Origin: Virgibacillus_F flavescens
GTDB taxonomy: Bacteria; Bacillota; Bacilli; Bacillales; Amphibacillaceae
NCBI RefSeq assembly: GCF_050574275.1
Contig: NZ_CP192260.1
Span: 3,286,001 to 3,350,000 of the forward strand
Direction: 5' to 3'
Length of the DNA stretch: 64,000 bases
Below the pieces are notes generated by a model. The model saw only the letters and a list, made by a program, of their open reading frames with translations, made no database searches and was not told the origin of the DNA. The translations under genes and the position numbers were made by a program. Shown here piece after piece: positions 33,053-41,959 of this stretch (its first letter is position 1; every line of letters starts with the position of its first letter).

Positions 33053-33232
33053 GTAACTACACCTCCTTTATTATCTCAACTAGTCTAAACGGACTCGTGT
33101 TATCTTTTGCCGTAATGTCATTTTTCATACAATCACACTCGAATAAAAAATACATGACATTTGAACTATGCCTAAAGAACTTATCGCAAGATGCCGATAA
33201 TAGACATACATATTGAATGAGGAGGAACCTAT

Positions 33233-34285
33233 TTGGCATCCGGATGTGATATTTGTTTACCACAGCGTAAAGGCTACACCGTTTATTTCGAAGGCGGACA
33301 GACAACAGAACTATTGACACCTTATTTTGAAACCTATTTAGAAGAAGATTGGATCGAACTTGATGCATCCACATTTTGGGCAGAGGAATCCATTGTATTT
33401 GATCTGTTGGATTATCTTGTGACCCACTTTGATGGTTCACAAATCTTTATTACTGAATCTAAAAAAAGTAAACCATTTGTTGCCATACATGACAAGAAGC
33501 CAATTGAAACACTGCATATACTGAAAGAAGCAAGCTGGATTGATCGATTAATTGAAACCCAATCCATTCAAACACACTACCAGCCGATTGTGCGTATCAA
33601 CCAGAACCAGGTGGATATTATTGGCTATGAACTGCTATCTAGAGGCATTGATCAGGAAGGTAACCTGATCCCTCCTTTTAAAATGTTTGAAGCAGCTCGT
33701 ACGCGAAACAGGTTATTTGCATTAGACCGAGCGTGCAGAATGGTTTCCGTTCGAAATGCCGCGCGTATAAAAGATAAAATGGTGTTCATCAATTTTATCC
33801 CAACAGCTATTTATGTACCGGAACATTGTTTATCCACAACGTTCGCACTTATTAATCAAATGGACTTAAAACCTGAACAAGTAGTTTTTGAAGTAGTAGA
33901 AACAGACGAAGTTCAGGATATTAATCACCTTAAGAAAATACTAAATTACTACAAAACGCACGGTGTGAAATATGCGCTGGACGATGTAGGAACTGGCCAT
34001 AATGGTTTAAAAAAACTTTCTGACCTGAAACCACATTTCGTGAAATTAGCTCGCGAATTTGCGGATGGTGTAAGTGAGGATCCAAGTAAACAGCAGGTTG
34101 CAAAGTCTGTCATTAAAGTCGCAAAAGAAATTCATTCGCAAACACTTGCAGAAGGTGTAGAACGAAAAGAAGATATCGATTACCTCACGTCAATCGGATA
34201 TGAACTATTCCAAGGTTATTTTTTCGCAAAACCACAGGAAAACCCGATTACGGAGACTGAGTTAAATCAAAATGTCAGCATATAA
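33233..34285 (+). CDS. EAL-domain c-di-GMP phosphodiesterase
   Basis: 350 residues from TTG at 33233 behind GAGGAGGAACC. An N-terminal region (1-105) begins GCDICLP, a C-x2-C pair that could bind metal or redox-respond. EAL domain from about 110: YELLSRG (E present in the E-x-L motif), INFIP, VVFEVVETD, LDDVGTG, FVKLAREF, AEGVER, ELFQGYFFAKP. The residues that bind Mg2+ and catalyse hydrolysis are all conserved, so activity is expected. No GGDEF partner lies in the window. It probably lowers c-di-GMP in response to a signal from the N-terminal region. Confidence 0.88.
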   Translation: MASGCDICLPQRKGYTVYFEGGQTTELLTPYFETYLEEDWIELDASTFWAEESIVFDLLDYLVTHFDGSQIFITESKKSKPFVAIHDKKPIETLHILKEASWIDRLIETQSIQTHYQPIVRINQNQVDIIGYELLSRGIDQEGNLIPPFKMFEAARTRNRLFALDRACRMVSVRNAARIKDKMVFINFIPTAIYVPEHCLSTTFALINQMDLKPEQVVFEVVETDEVQDINHLKKILNYYKTHGVKYALDDVGTGHNGLKKLSDLKPHFVKLAREFADGVSEDPSKQQVAKSVIKVAKEIHSQTLAEGVERKEDIDYLTSIGYELFQGYFFAKPQENPITETELNQNVSI

Positions 34286-34299
34286 ACATAGCGCTCCCG

Positions 34300-34523
34300 G
34301 AGTCCTGTTCATCTTCAAACTGTTTCAGACAAAATTATCTGGTATATCATCTACTTGTTATTCGCAGCGTTACTAATTATAGACAGCTTTTAACTTGTGC
34401 AGTTCCCTTATCCTGTTATGGTAATGTGGTTTTTTGTACTACTAGGGCTTTGGATTTTGATTGAAGTGGCAACTTTCATACCATTAGTCATTATGCACCA
34501 GGACTCATGTGGAGGGAAAGACT
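34300..34523 (+). pseudogene. Possible decayed membrane-protein remnant
   Basis: In one frame this stretch reads KIIWYIIYLLFAALLIIDSF, a stop, then FPYPVMVMWFFVLLGLW and VATFIPLVIMHQ: two hydrophobic helix-like runs interrupted by one stop codon, without a start or ribosome site. It could be chance, but AT-rich spacer rarely reads so uniformly as helix. It ends where a long repeat begins. Confidence 0.3.
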
Positions 34524-34524
34524 A

Positions 34525-34744
34525 ACTGAAAAAGTGATTGATAATAAAACTTATTTTCCTCACCTTTACCTAGCTTCTTCGAATATACGAAGACTCCTGT
34601 GGGAACAGCACGAGCTGAAGATCTAAGCAGGAAAGCGGTCTTTGCTTATCCGAGGAAGCTGAAGCCGTGCCCACGGAAAGCGTAGTATATTCGAAGAGGC
34701 GATCGCAGATCCACTTTATTTTGTACCACATGTAACTTTTTCAG
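34525..34744 (+). repeat. Long intergenic repeat, copy
   Basis: Starts ACTGAAAAAGTG, ends CTTTTTCAGT, arms CTTCTTCGAATATACGAAG and GTATATTCGAAGAGGCGATCGC. Two core positions differ (AAGATCTAAGCAGG), so this copy is slightly degraded. Confidence 0.8.
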
Positions 34745-34770
34745 TAGCCACAATTAGCCTCACCAGCCAT

Positions 34771-34803
34771 CCAAACGATCTATTCGAGATCGTTTGGTTT
34801 TTT
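34771..34803 (+). terminator. Strong terminator-like hairpin
   Basis: CCAAACGATC, TATTCGA, GATCGTTTGG, TTTTTT: perfect 10-base stem. No gene ends just upstream, except the EAL gene about 490 bases away beyond the repeat. Confidence 0.8.
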
Positions 34804-34945
34804 GCTGTGGAAAAACATTTCTATCCTCGCTCCTTCATAATACTTCGCGTATAAAAGCAACTTTTTTTCTCTTCATTTACCAACATAAATCTATCCTATT
34901 TAGGAATAACTAAAAGATAAACAAAAGAAAGGCGAGGTGAAAAAA

Positions 34946-35203
34946 ATGGAGATAAATCAGCAGTACCAGCCAGGCGAGATCGTCTATATTATTCTCCGTA
35001 ATCCACATGCACAAGATGTAGCCCAAATTCAACAGGCGGCAGTTGTACAGAATCCAAAGAACCATTCTGAATTAGCACTTTTCGCGCATGAAAACTATTT
35101 CCCTTTTTCTGATGAATTTGCTGTTTTCAAAACAGAGGAATCAGCCGAACAGGCATACACAGAAGCATTTGGAACACCGGAAACAGGTGAGTTCCATGGT
35201 TAA
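34946..35203 (+). CDS. splA: SplA, transcriptional regulator of the spl operon
   Basis: 85 residues from ATG at 34946, chosen over a GTG three codons upstream because it is correctly spaced from AGGCGAGG. SplA of B. subtilis is a 79-residue TRAP-like RNA- or DNA-binding regulator of the spore photoproduct lyase operon. The QQYQPGEIVYIILRNPHAQD start and EFAVFKTEESAEQAY are typical of SplA. It overlaps splB by eight bases, so the two are coupled. Confidence 0.88.
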   Translation: MEINQQYQPGEIVYIILRNPHAQDVAQIQQAAVVQNPKNHSELALFAHENYFPFSDEFAVFKTEESAEQAYTEAFGTPETGEFHG

Positions 35204-36224
35204 ACCATTTGTTCCGCAGCTTGTTTACATTGAGCCTAAAGCGCTTGACTATGCACTGGGAAAGGAACTCAAATCGAAATTCGAAAATATGGGAGTTGAA
35301 ATTAGGGAAACAACTTCTCACAATCAAATTCGCAATCTTCCGGGTGATAACCATTTTCAAAAATACCGAACCGCTAAGTCCACGCTCGTAATTGGTATTC
35401 GAAAGACATTAACATTTGATACGTCCAAGCCCTCAGCAGAATACGCAATTCCTTTTGCGACAGGATGTATGGGCCATTGTCATTACTGTTACCTGCAGAC
35501 AACCATGGGCAGCAAGCCGTATATCCGGACGTACGTAAATATAGACGAAATTTTTGATGCTGCAGATAATTATATGCGCGAGCGTGCTCCCGAGGAGACT
35601 CGATTTGAAGCTTCCTGTACGTCCGACATTGTTGGTGTTGATCACTTAACACATACATTAAAAAAAGCTATTGAACATTTTGGCAGGTCTGATCATGGGC
35701 GACTTCGGTTCGTTACTAAATTTGCGCATGTAGATCATCTTCTGGATGCAGCACATAATGGTCGAACTCGATTTCGTTTCAGTATAAACAATGACTATAT
35801 CATTAAATTCTTTGAACCCGGTACATCCAGACTATCTGAACGAGTCGAAGCAGCAGTAAAAGTTGCCGAAGCAGGTTATCCTCTTGGTTTTATCATTGCT
35901 CCAATATATTTACACGAAAACTGGAAAGAAGGATACCTTGAAATGTTTGAGAAGCTTGATGCCGCCTTACCTGCTTTTGCACGGAAAGATTTAACCTTTG
36001 AAATGATCCAGCACCGTTTCACAAAACCTGCAAAGCGCGTTATTCAGGAGAACTATCCAATGACGAAGCTTGAACTTGATGAATCAAAGCGAAAATGGAA
36101 ATGGGGACGCTACGGCATCGGTAAATATGTATACCAGAACGAAGAGCAAGAGGATATTAAAGTTACATTGGGGAAATATATTGCACAGTACTTTCCGCAA
36201 GCAAAAATAGAATATTTCACTTAA
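35196..36224 (+). CDS. splB: Spore photoproduct lyase
   Basis: 342 residues, the same length as the B. subtilis enzyme. Radical-SAM protein that repairs 5-thyminyl-5,6-dihydrothymine in spore DNA during germination. The cluster ligands are C91, C95 and C98 in GCMGHCHYCYLQT, and the H-donor cysteine C141 is present (SCTSDIVG). Start at ATG 35196 inside the splA 3' end; the longer frame is spurious. Expression in the forespore (SigG) is expected but I see no clear promoter here. Confidence 0.97.
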   Translation: MVKPFVPQLVYIEPKALDYALGKELKSKFENMGVEIRETTSHNQIRNLPGDNHFQKYRTAKSTLVIGIRKTLTFDTSKPSAEYAIPFATGCMGHCHYCYLQTTMGSKPYIRTYVNIDEIFDAADNYMRERAPEETRFEASCTSDIVGVDHLTHTLKKAIEHFGRSDHGRLRFVTKFAHVDHLLDAAHNGRTRFRFSINNDYIIKFFEPGTSRLSERVEAAVKVAEAGYPLGFIIAPIYLHENWKEGYLEMFEKLDAALPAFARKDLTFEMIQHRFTKPAKRVIQENYPMTKLELDESKRKWKWGRYGIGKYVYQNEEQEDIKVTLGKYIAQYFPQAKIEYFT

Positions 36225-36253
36225 ACAAAATGACACTGCTGGAAGAATAGGAT

Positions 36254-36964
36254 GTGAACAAGATGGACTTCCACTTAGCACAGGAGTCGCTGACCATTTT
36301 AGAATGGATCATGCGAGCAACTGTCGGATTCATATTTTTATTAATAGCGGCTAAAATTATGGGGCAGCGCTCCATTTCTCAGCTGCGCTTTCTCGACTTT
36401 GTTATCGCTTTATTACTTGGAAATATTATTGCTCACCCTTTATCGGATGAAGGTTTAGGGTTAAGGGGTTCCATGATAACGATGACCGTTATCGTTACAT
36501 TATACGTTCTGGGAGTATGGGGGAGCCTGAAGTCCACTGCATTCAGAGGATTATTTAACCCCCCTCCAATTCCGCTAATTGAAGGTGGGGAAATCAACTA
36601 CAAGAACCTGAAAAAAGCCAGAATTTCAATAGAAGTCTTATTAAGTGAACTTCGGAAAGAACAAACAGAAGACATCCAAAAAGTTGCTCTCGCGTTATGG
36701 GAGGCCGGCGGGTTTATTTCCATATTTTTATATCCTAAATTTCTGCCCCTCACCCCCTCTAATCCCACGGCAAAAATAGAACCATTTAATTTTCCCAGAT
36801 CCATTATTATTGAAGGGAAAATAGATTACAAAGAGTTACAGCAAATTGGAGAAAATCAGCAATGGCTAATCGACCAATTAGCAGCACAAAACGTAATACC
36901 AAACGATGTGCTACTTGCAACCATTGATATAAACGATAAACTTAAACTTTATTTATTTAAGTAA
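36254..36964 (+). CDS. DUF421 (YetF-type) membrane protein
   Basis: 236 residues. Three transmembrane segments include KIMGQRSISQLRFLDFVIAL and LLGNIIAHPL, the DUF421 signature. The cytoplasmic domain begins RGLFNPPPIPLIEGGEINYKNL; a proline-rich loop (FLPLTPSNPT) is unusual. The start is GTG at 36254 or ATG at 36263. Its position next to splAB suggests a spore membrane role, as reported for several YetF/SpoVAEa-linked members of the family (inference). Paralogue at 23003. Confidence 0.88.
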   Translation: MNKMDFHLAQESLTILEWIMRATVGFIFLLIAAKIMGQRSISQLRFLDFVIALLLGNIIAHPLSDEGLGLRGSMITMTVIVTLYVLGVWGSLKSTAFRGLFNPPPIPLIEGGEINYKNLKKARISIEVLLSELRKEQTEDIQKVALALWEAGGFISIFLYPKFLPLTPSNPTAKIEPFNFPRSIIIEGKIDYKELQQIGENQQWLIDQLAAQNVIPNDVLLATIDINDKLKLYLFK

Positions 36965-36993
36965 CAGTTACTTTGAGTCGTTAGTTTTAGGTC

Positions 36994-37024
36994 AAAAAAA
37001 AAGAACCTGCAATAAAGCAAGTTC
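36994..37024 (-). terminator. Terminator on the minus strand
   Basis: GAACTTGC, TTTATT, GCAGGTTC (one G-U), followed by nine T on the minus strand; it serves the 37-residue gene at 37055. Confidence 0.75.
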
Positions 37025-37054
37025 ATCTTTAATAATCCTAATCTTCCAATGCCC

Positions 37055-37168
37055 TTAAGTCGAAGGACGGTTTGGTCCGTTTAACTTTTTGTCTCCTTTT
37101 TGTGGTCCACCCTTTGACGACGAATGGGCTTTTTTACCTTTACCTTTTTTATTTTCTTTCTGCTCCAT
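37055..37168 (-). CDS. Small basic protein (37 residues)
   Basis: Short gene with a clear ribosome site (AAAGGAGGGTG) and ATG at 37168. MEQKENKKGKGKKAHSSSKG, then GPQKGDKKLNGPNRPST: lysine- and glycine-rich with no hydrophobic part. It looks like small acid-soluble or DNA-associated spore proteins by composition and by being next to splAB, but no family is secure. Terminator directly downstream. Confidence 0.6.
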   Translation of the reverse strand: MEQKENKKGKGKKAHSSSKGGPQKGDKKLNGPNRPST

Positions 37169-37221
37169 CTGACACCCTCCTTTCTTTTTTACAACTTTAG
37201 CGAAAATAAATTACACCCCTT

Positions 37222-37701
37222 CTAATCTACCTCTCGCTCAGGCTCCGTTACTTTTGCCACTCCAATTGCAAAATGCTCCCATAAAATATCCTCCACAATA
37301 TCTGCCTGTATTATTTCACAATTAACAATTAAGATAACCTCTGTATTCTTCCCTTTAAGATTACTTTTCTGTTTTTTATCTGGGTTTTCCTTGAATAGCC
37401 TAATAGCTACTCCTATTGCAAAACCAGCAAATGCACTGATCAACCCCCAAACTATCGGTCCCCAATTCAATTTAAACCCTATACTGACCCCGATTACGGA
37501 GAAGGCAGTGGCCAGTCCCATACCGATGTCGATAAGAGAAGTTCCATCTGAACGGTGAAGGTTGTCAAATAACACTCTGCTTTCCATTCGGTTATCCAAA
37601 GGGACAGCGTAAATACATTCTTTATGAATACCTCTCTTTTCTAACGTTGAGATTGCCATTTCCAAAAACATGTTGTTTTCGAACGTAGAAAATAACTGCA
37701 T
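37222..37701 (-). CDS. Hypothetical two-helix membrane protein
   Basis: 159 residues from ATG at 37701 (AGAAGTG at suitable distance). The N-terminal soluble part has MAISTLEKRGIHKECIYAVPL, a ferredoxin-like start; then two glycine-rich helices (about 65-105) with DIGMGLATAFSVIGVSIGF, and a final soluble part with VEDILWEHFAIGVAKV. The layout resembles general-stress membrane proteins with a central glycine-zipper pair. Five bases after the upstream gene, so the two form an operon. Family not recognised. Confidence 0.6.
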   Translation of the reverse strand: MQLFSTFENNMFLEMAISTLEKRGIHKECIYAVPLDNRMESRVLFDNLHRSDGTSLIDIGMGLATAFSVIGVSIGFKLNWGPIVWGLISAFAGFAIGVAIRLFKENPDKKQKSNLKGKNTEVILIVNCEIIQADIVEDILWEHFAIGVAKVTEPEREVD

Positions 37702-37706
37702 AATAA

Positions 37707-38501
37707 TCACTTCTCTTTTTCATTTTTAAATAAATTAAAATTTGGCTGTTGATAGTTATCCAATAAAAAACGCCGCTGTACTTTTTCGAAAAGCTTATTA
37801 TTTTCCACTGTATTCATGTAAGAATCATATATAGCAAAACCATAAACGGAAGGAATGAATAAAAGCCACTTCACCTGATCCTTCAACACCTCGGTTGATT
37901 GTTGTATATTCCCCTGCAATAAATATGTAATTCCTTCAAAAACACGTGAATAATAGAAAAACACGACTGCCCAGATAATTACAAAAAATGCGGTCATTAT
38001 TCTGTGAATATACAATTGTCCTAGACCAGGAACAAATACTGACCACATTGCAGCAACTAACGGATTACGTTTATCCAAATAGTTAATTTCAAGTGCACCA
38101 ATACTAAAGGAATTAAAATAATGTTCCTCGTCGGAAGCAAGTATATAAACCTTATTTAAATCAACTGTCGTTCGATAACTGTCCCAGATAGCAAATAAAT
38201 ATACAGGCATATACAGTAATAACCATCTTGCATCCAGCACCTCAATTGCTTTATCGAAATTACCCTGAAACGAATATACGATACCCTGATTTAGATTAGC
38301 TTGAAGGTTGACAATAACTTCCCAGATAAACAATAAATAGCCACGGAGGTATTTCGATAGAAGCAAGTGACCACATCCAGGAAAAGCAGCGCTCCACCAG
38401 GCAATTACAAATGGATTTCTCAAATGAATTTGGGTGGTGCCAAATACACTGACATGCGCAACATAACGCTTTGCAGTGTTGTCAGTTATGTGATTATCCA
38501 T
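37707..38501 (-). CDS. Membrane protein with tandem-duplicated two-helix domain
   Basis: 264 residues consisting of two copies of a TM2-like module: NPFVIAWWSAAFPGCGHLLL (about 30-49) with IVYSFQGNFDKAIEVLD and YLFAIWDSYRTTVDLNKVY; and NPLVAAMWSVFVPGLGQLYI (about 144-163) with ITYLLQGNIQQSTEVLK and YGFAIYDSYMNTVENNKLF. The P-G-x-G turn and the terminal DSY motif are conserved in both halves, so the gene arose by internal duplication. ATG follows AGGAGGAG. Function unknown; cotranscribed with the gene after it. Confidence 0.7.
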   Translation of the reverse strand: MDNHITDNTAKRYVAHVSVFGTTQIHLRNPFVIAWWSAAFPGCGHLLLSKYLRGYLLFIWEVIVNLQANLNQGIVYSFQGNFDKAIEVLDARWLLLYMPVYLFAIWDSYRTTVDLNKVYILASDEEHYFNSFSIGALEINYLDKRNPLVAAMWSVFVPGLGQLYIHRIMTAFFVIIWAVVFFYYSRVFEGITYLLQGNIQQSTEVLKDQVKWLLFIPSVYGFAIYDSYMNTVENNKLFEKVQRRFLLDNYQQPNFNLFKNEKEK

Positions 38502-38638
38502 GTGACTCCTCCTGATGCAAGCAATTATTGTTTCCCTTAGACTTTCCCAAAAGCTTTAATTTAATCCCATAGTATATATGTTTGTCTAACCACAAATCCT
38601 ATGAAACACAACTATGAAATGAAAGAGGATGCTATTCG

Positions 38639-39202
38639 ATGACCTTTAAAGATATAATAAAAGCACGTGAAGCGCATGCCCAACTAAAAAAAGATTACTT
38701 TTTTGAATTTGTACTATTTTCCTATCAATGGTGGTTTCTGCTTGTCCTGACAATCGGGCTGTGGATCGGCTGGCTTGTGATTCTCGATAAGAAACGTTTA
38801 ACTCCCATTTTGTATGTAGGACTAATTTCCAGCCTGATTGCTACAATCTCAGATGACATTGGAGTTACTTCTGGTTTGTGGACTTACCCATATAAGCTTA
38901 CTTATTTCTCAAATCAATTATACCCAGTCGACTTTGCAATCATTCCAGTCGGTTATATGCTGCTTTATCAATTCTTTCATATATGGAAGCATTATTTGAT
39001 TGCACTCCTTGTATTAAGTGTCTTCGCAACCTTCGTGGTTGAATCCGTGTTTGTGCGAATGGATATTTATCTCTTGCTGAAATGGAAGCATTGGTACTCC
39101 TCGCCTTTTTATTTTTTAATCGGAGCGCTCGTTAAATACTCTGTTGACAAACTGTGCATAAAACAATCGAAGCTAGTTGATAATAAAACGAATCATTTTT
39201 AA
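38639..39202 (+). CDS. CBO0543-family membrane protein
   Basis: 187 residues with five or six transmembrane segments and the W-x-W/GLWTYPYKL pattern that I associate with the CBO0543 family of spore-forming Firmicutes. A basic loop and TM tail ending KYSVDKLCIKQ. ATG follows AAAGAGGATG. It precedes the DUF3231 gene by 14 bases, forming an operon. Role unknown; the family is found mainly in endospore formers. Confidence 0.72.
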   Translation: MTFKDIIKAREAHAQLKKDYFFEFVLFSYQWWFLLVLTIGLWIGWLVILDKKRLTPILYVGLISSLIATISDDIGVTSGLWTYPYKLTYFSNQLYPVDFAIIPVGYMLLYQFFHIWKHYLIALLVLSVFATFVVESVFVRMDIYLLLKWKHWYSSPFYFLIGALVKYSVDKLCIKQSKLVDNKTNHF

Positions 39203-39216
39203 AGGAGGTTATATTA

Positions 39217-39741
39217 TTGGGTATTTTAAGCGGAAATCCGAAAGATGAACCAATGCACTATGGTGAAGTTTATGCAGTGTGGAGTGCTTACACAGTCGCC
39301 AAATCACAGGTTGCATCGTATGAAATATATCACAACCATGCTGGAGACAGCGATCTCAAGAAATTCATTGCTGATATTCTACAAAACCTGGTTAGACCAG
39401 CGATTGAAGAAACCGAGCGTTTACTAAAAGAAAATGGCGTTGGACTACCACCAACTCCTCCAGAACGTCCAAAGGCTAATCGCGAAGAAATTCCTGCAGG
39501 AGCTCGCATCATGGATCCAGAAATAGCTGCAGCAATTTCAAAGGATATCGGCCAAGGTCTTGTAGCTGACAGCACAGCAATGGGTCAGTGCATTAGAGAA
39601 GATATCGCCCTCATGTTTGGTCAGTACCACATGAAAAAAGCACAGCTTGGAGCGAAAATGTTACAAATGACCAAAGACAAAGGCTGGTTAATCCCACCAC
39701 CACTCCATATAGAAACGTTAACAGAAGAAAAAGTAAAATAA
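39217..39741 (+). CDS. DUF3231 protein
   Basis: 174 residues from TTG behind AAAGGAGG. DUF3231 members are ferritin-like four-helix proteins of spore formers: GEVYAVWSAYTVAKSQVASY and EIYHNHAGDSDLKKFIADIL, then ETERLLKENGVGLPPTPPERP and CIREDIALMFGQYHMKKAQLG. The His and Glu positions could bind metal. Role unknown, associated with the spore coat or forespore in several species. Spaced 14 bases after the CBO0543 gene. Confidence 0.85.
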   Translation: MGILSGNPKDEPMHYGEVYAVWSAYTVAKSQVASYEIYHNHAGDSDLKKFIADILQNLVRPAIEETERLLKENGVGLPPTPPERPKANREEIPAGARIMDPEIAAAISKDIGQGLVADSTAMGQCIREDIALMFGQYHMKKAQLGAKMLQMTKDKGWLIPPPLHIETLTEEKVK

Positions 39742-39771
39742 CAAAGGTACAAGGTCATAAATATAGCATAA

Positions 39772-39819
39772 AGCAAATAATCCGAACGAAAGAATTCAAC
39801 TTTGTTCGGATTATTTGCT
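39772..39819 (+). terminator. Long perfect hairpin after DUF3231 gene
   Basis: AGCAAATAATCCGAAC and GTTCGGATTATTTGCT: 16 perfect pairs. No T run follows. Confidence 0.6.
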
Positions 39820-39967
39820 GTCGAGAAACTATTCTTATCATCGATTCTTCAAAATACTAGTGGATCTATCATCACATCTTCGAAAACCATCATTCAGCAG
39901 GAACAAAACCTTAAGACTTACGTGGAAGAACGAACAATCCGAGCCTCCTAATGAACACACACAAGGT

Positions 39968-40187
39968 CACTGAAAAAGTGGTAGATCTATAATTTTATTT
40001 TTCCACTTCAACCTAGCATCTTCGAACATACGAAGACTCCTATGGGAACAGCGCGAGCTAAAGATCCCGGAGGAATAGCGGTCTTTGCATTCCGAGGAAG
40101 CTGAAGCCGTGCCCCCGGAAAGCGAAGTATGTTCGAAGATGCGATTGCAGATCGACTTAATTTGTACAATATATAACCTTTTCAGTG
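39968..40187 (+). repeat. Long intergenic repeat, copy
   Basis: CACTGAAAAAGTGG at the left and CTTTTCAGTG at the right form inverted ends. Arms CATCTTCGAACATACG and GTATGTTCGAAGATGCGAT. Core of the GAGCTAAAGATCCCGGAGG type. Gene-free stretch between DUF3231 and DUF2512 genes. Confidence 0.85.
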
Positions 40188-40316
40188 GCCAAGACACCCC
40201 TACTAGTTTTATCGATCGTTAATAAATCCTCGATACTGCACACCGCCAATCTCATCTGAATGATACAAGTATAAAAGGATATCCTACAGATAAACAAACA
40301 AATGGAGGTAAAAAAT

Positions 40317-40769
40317 ATGAAACACCTTAAAGTACTCCTACTAAAATCCATCCTGCTTACACTTGTATTATGGCTTATCTTAGGCTTCGTTTACGAAGTA
40401 TCCTCTACAAATATTATTATTACAAGCCTAATCCTAACCATCACATCATTCATTATAGGAGACCTATACGCATTACCGAAAATCGGAAACGTCGGTGCAT
40501 CCATGATTGATTTTATAACGGCAGTAACAGGCATTTATATAATGGGAACTATCTTAATTGATGAAGTCATACCGCTAGCATCAGCATCCATTCTTGCAGC
40601 AATTGGGGTAACGCTAAGTGAAATTTTAGTTCACTGGTATAGAAAAAAACTATTCGTAAATAAAAACACTGACATCCCTGGCTATTATGACCGCAAGCTG
40701 CAAACAGAATTCGCTGATGAAACATGCCCCGAAATAAAAGCAGACGAGGTTAAAGACCCACAAGAGTAA
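40317..40769 (+). CDS. DUF2512 (YndM-like) membrane protein
   Basis: 150 residues from ATG at 40317 behind GGAGGT. Four transmembrane segments (about 7-26, 31-50, 58-78, 82-100): IIGDLYALPKIGNVGASMID is a diagnostic stretch of YndM/DUF2512 proteins. A charged cytoplasmic tail (110-150) ends the protein. The family is largely restricted to Bacillales; its role is unknown. Confidence 0.88.
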   Translation: MKHLKVLLLKSILLTLVLWLILGFVYEVSSTNIIITSLILTITSFIIGDLYALPKIGNVGASMIDFITAVTGIYIMGTILIDEVIPLASASILAAIGVTLSEILVHWYRKKLFVNKNTDIPGYYDRKLQTEFADETCPEIKADEVKDPQE

Positions 40770-40834
40770 TTCAAGTTCCAACAAACAGGAGCGAAAGGTT
40801 TAATTAACCTTTCGCTCAATCTGCAATATTTAAA

Positions 40835-41959
40835 TTAGTTTACAATTCCATGCTGGACAATCTCAACTTTAACATTTGAATTTATATCAATTGTCTGGTA
40901 GAGTTTTTTCCATTCTTTCTTATCCCAATGCTTAGGATGGTAAGCAATGATTTGTCTGCCTATTCCAAATAAATCTGAATTTGCCTCTTGTATTTTTTTT
41001 ATGACCAGCTTTGATTTCTTCGTTAAATTTTCACTCATAGCTTTATTTAATTTAGCAAGTTCTTTACTGGAATTCAGCTTATCGTGCGGATACTCTATAA
41101 CCGTTACTTTTAATTTCATATCAATGTTCACTACTGGTTTGTTTACTTTATATTTGGTTTTTATTTTTCGCTTCACTTTTTCCACGTCAACAGTTATATA
41201 ATTCAGATAATCAGGACTCTTATCGTCGAATACTTTAATTGAAAGGCGGGCAGTTCTCCCCTTCTTACCAGCCATTAGCAGATATAATGTCGTTTGCTGG
41301 GGAGTTAAGTATTCGCCAGTATATTTATCACCATTAAAGAGGGCGAATCCCTTCACCATCAAATTCGTTCCAGTATTATCAATTGTGACTAATGGCAATC
41401 CAAAATCCTGACCAGAATCCAATAAAGCGGATCCGATCATTTCGATTGTTGATTCCGGAATAATAGTAGATACCTTTGAGCTGTGCATTAAATCAGTTAT
41501 ATATTCGCTGACTCTCGGCTGATTGGGAAGCTTTAATTTCAAAATCTCTGAGGCTTCCTCTTCCGTAACAATTAAATTAGCACTTAAATTGCTTCTTGGA
41601 TCTCTATAATATACATCAAGCAGCGGAAAAATATTTTCTTTAATAAGCTCTCCACCAAGTACAACCGTCAGCATTTTTGCCGCGTTAAAAGATCGGGCAA
41701 TTTTGCGATCTATTTGCATTCTGGACTGTCTAGGCGTTTTCCCTACACCTGAGACTATTTGAATTCCACCACTTGATACACCTGCCTGACCTGGTTCAAC
41801 AATCGGAATCGTCGCCGTCGTAAGAATTTTGTCATTTTCAATTTTATCAAATGCCACTCCCATTATTAGTCTTTCATCTTTAAAAAGCACTTGATCCCAG
41901 CAGCCAGTCAGGAACGTTAGGATAGTGACTAAAATTAATAAAGTTTTAATCCTCTTCAT
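40835..41959 (-). CDS. Ger(x)C-family spore germination lipoprotein
   Basis: 374 residues. Signal peptide with lipobox LTGC (C20, followed by WDQ, as in GerAC/GerBC/GerKC). The rest is the Ger(x)C three-domain fold. Likely C subunit of the germinant receptor encoded by the operon 44512-40835; overlaps the B gene by 14 bases. Acts on the outer face of the inner spore membrane and is needed for receptor function in known systems. Confidence 0.95.
   Translation of the reverse strand: MKRIKTLLILVTILTFLTGCWDQVLFKDERLIMGVAFDKIENDKILTTATIPIVEPGQAGVSSGGIQIVSGVGKTPRQSRMQIDRKIARSFNAAKMLTVVLGGELIKENIFPLLDVYYRDPRSNLSANLIVTEEEASEILKLKLPNQPRVSEYITDLMHSSKVSTIIPESTIEMIGSALLDSGQDFGLPLVTIDNTGTNLMVKGFALFNGDKYTGEYLTPQQTTLYLLMAGKKGRTARLSIKVFDDKSPDYLNYITVDVEKVKRKIKTKYKVNKPVVNIDMKLKVTVIEYPHDKLNSSKELAKLNKAMSENLTKKSKLVIKKIQEANSDLFGIGRQIIAYHPKHWDKKEWKKLYQTIDINSNVKVEIVQHGIVN

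Noticed and set aside
34840..34945. SigG promoter for splAB
   Set aside because: A GTATA at 34849 has no CATACTA-like partner at the correct distance, so I do not call a promoter.
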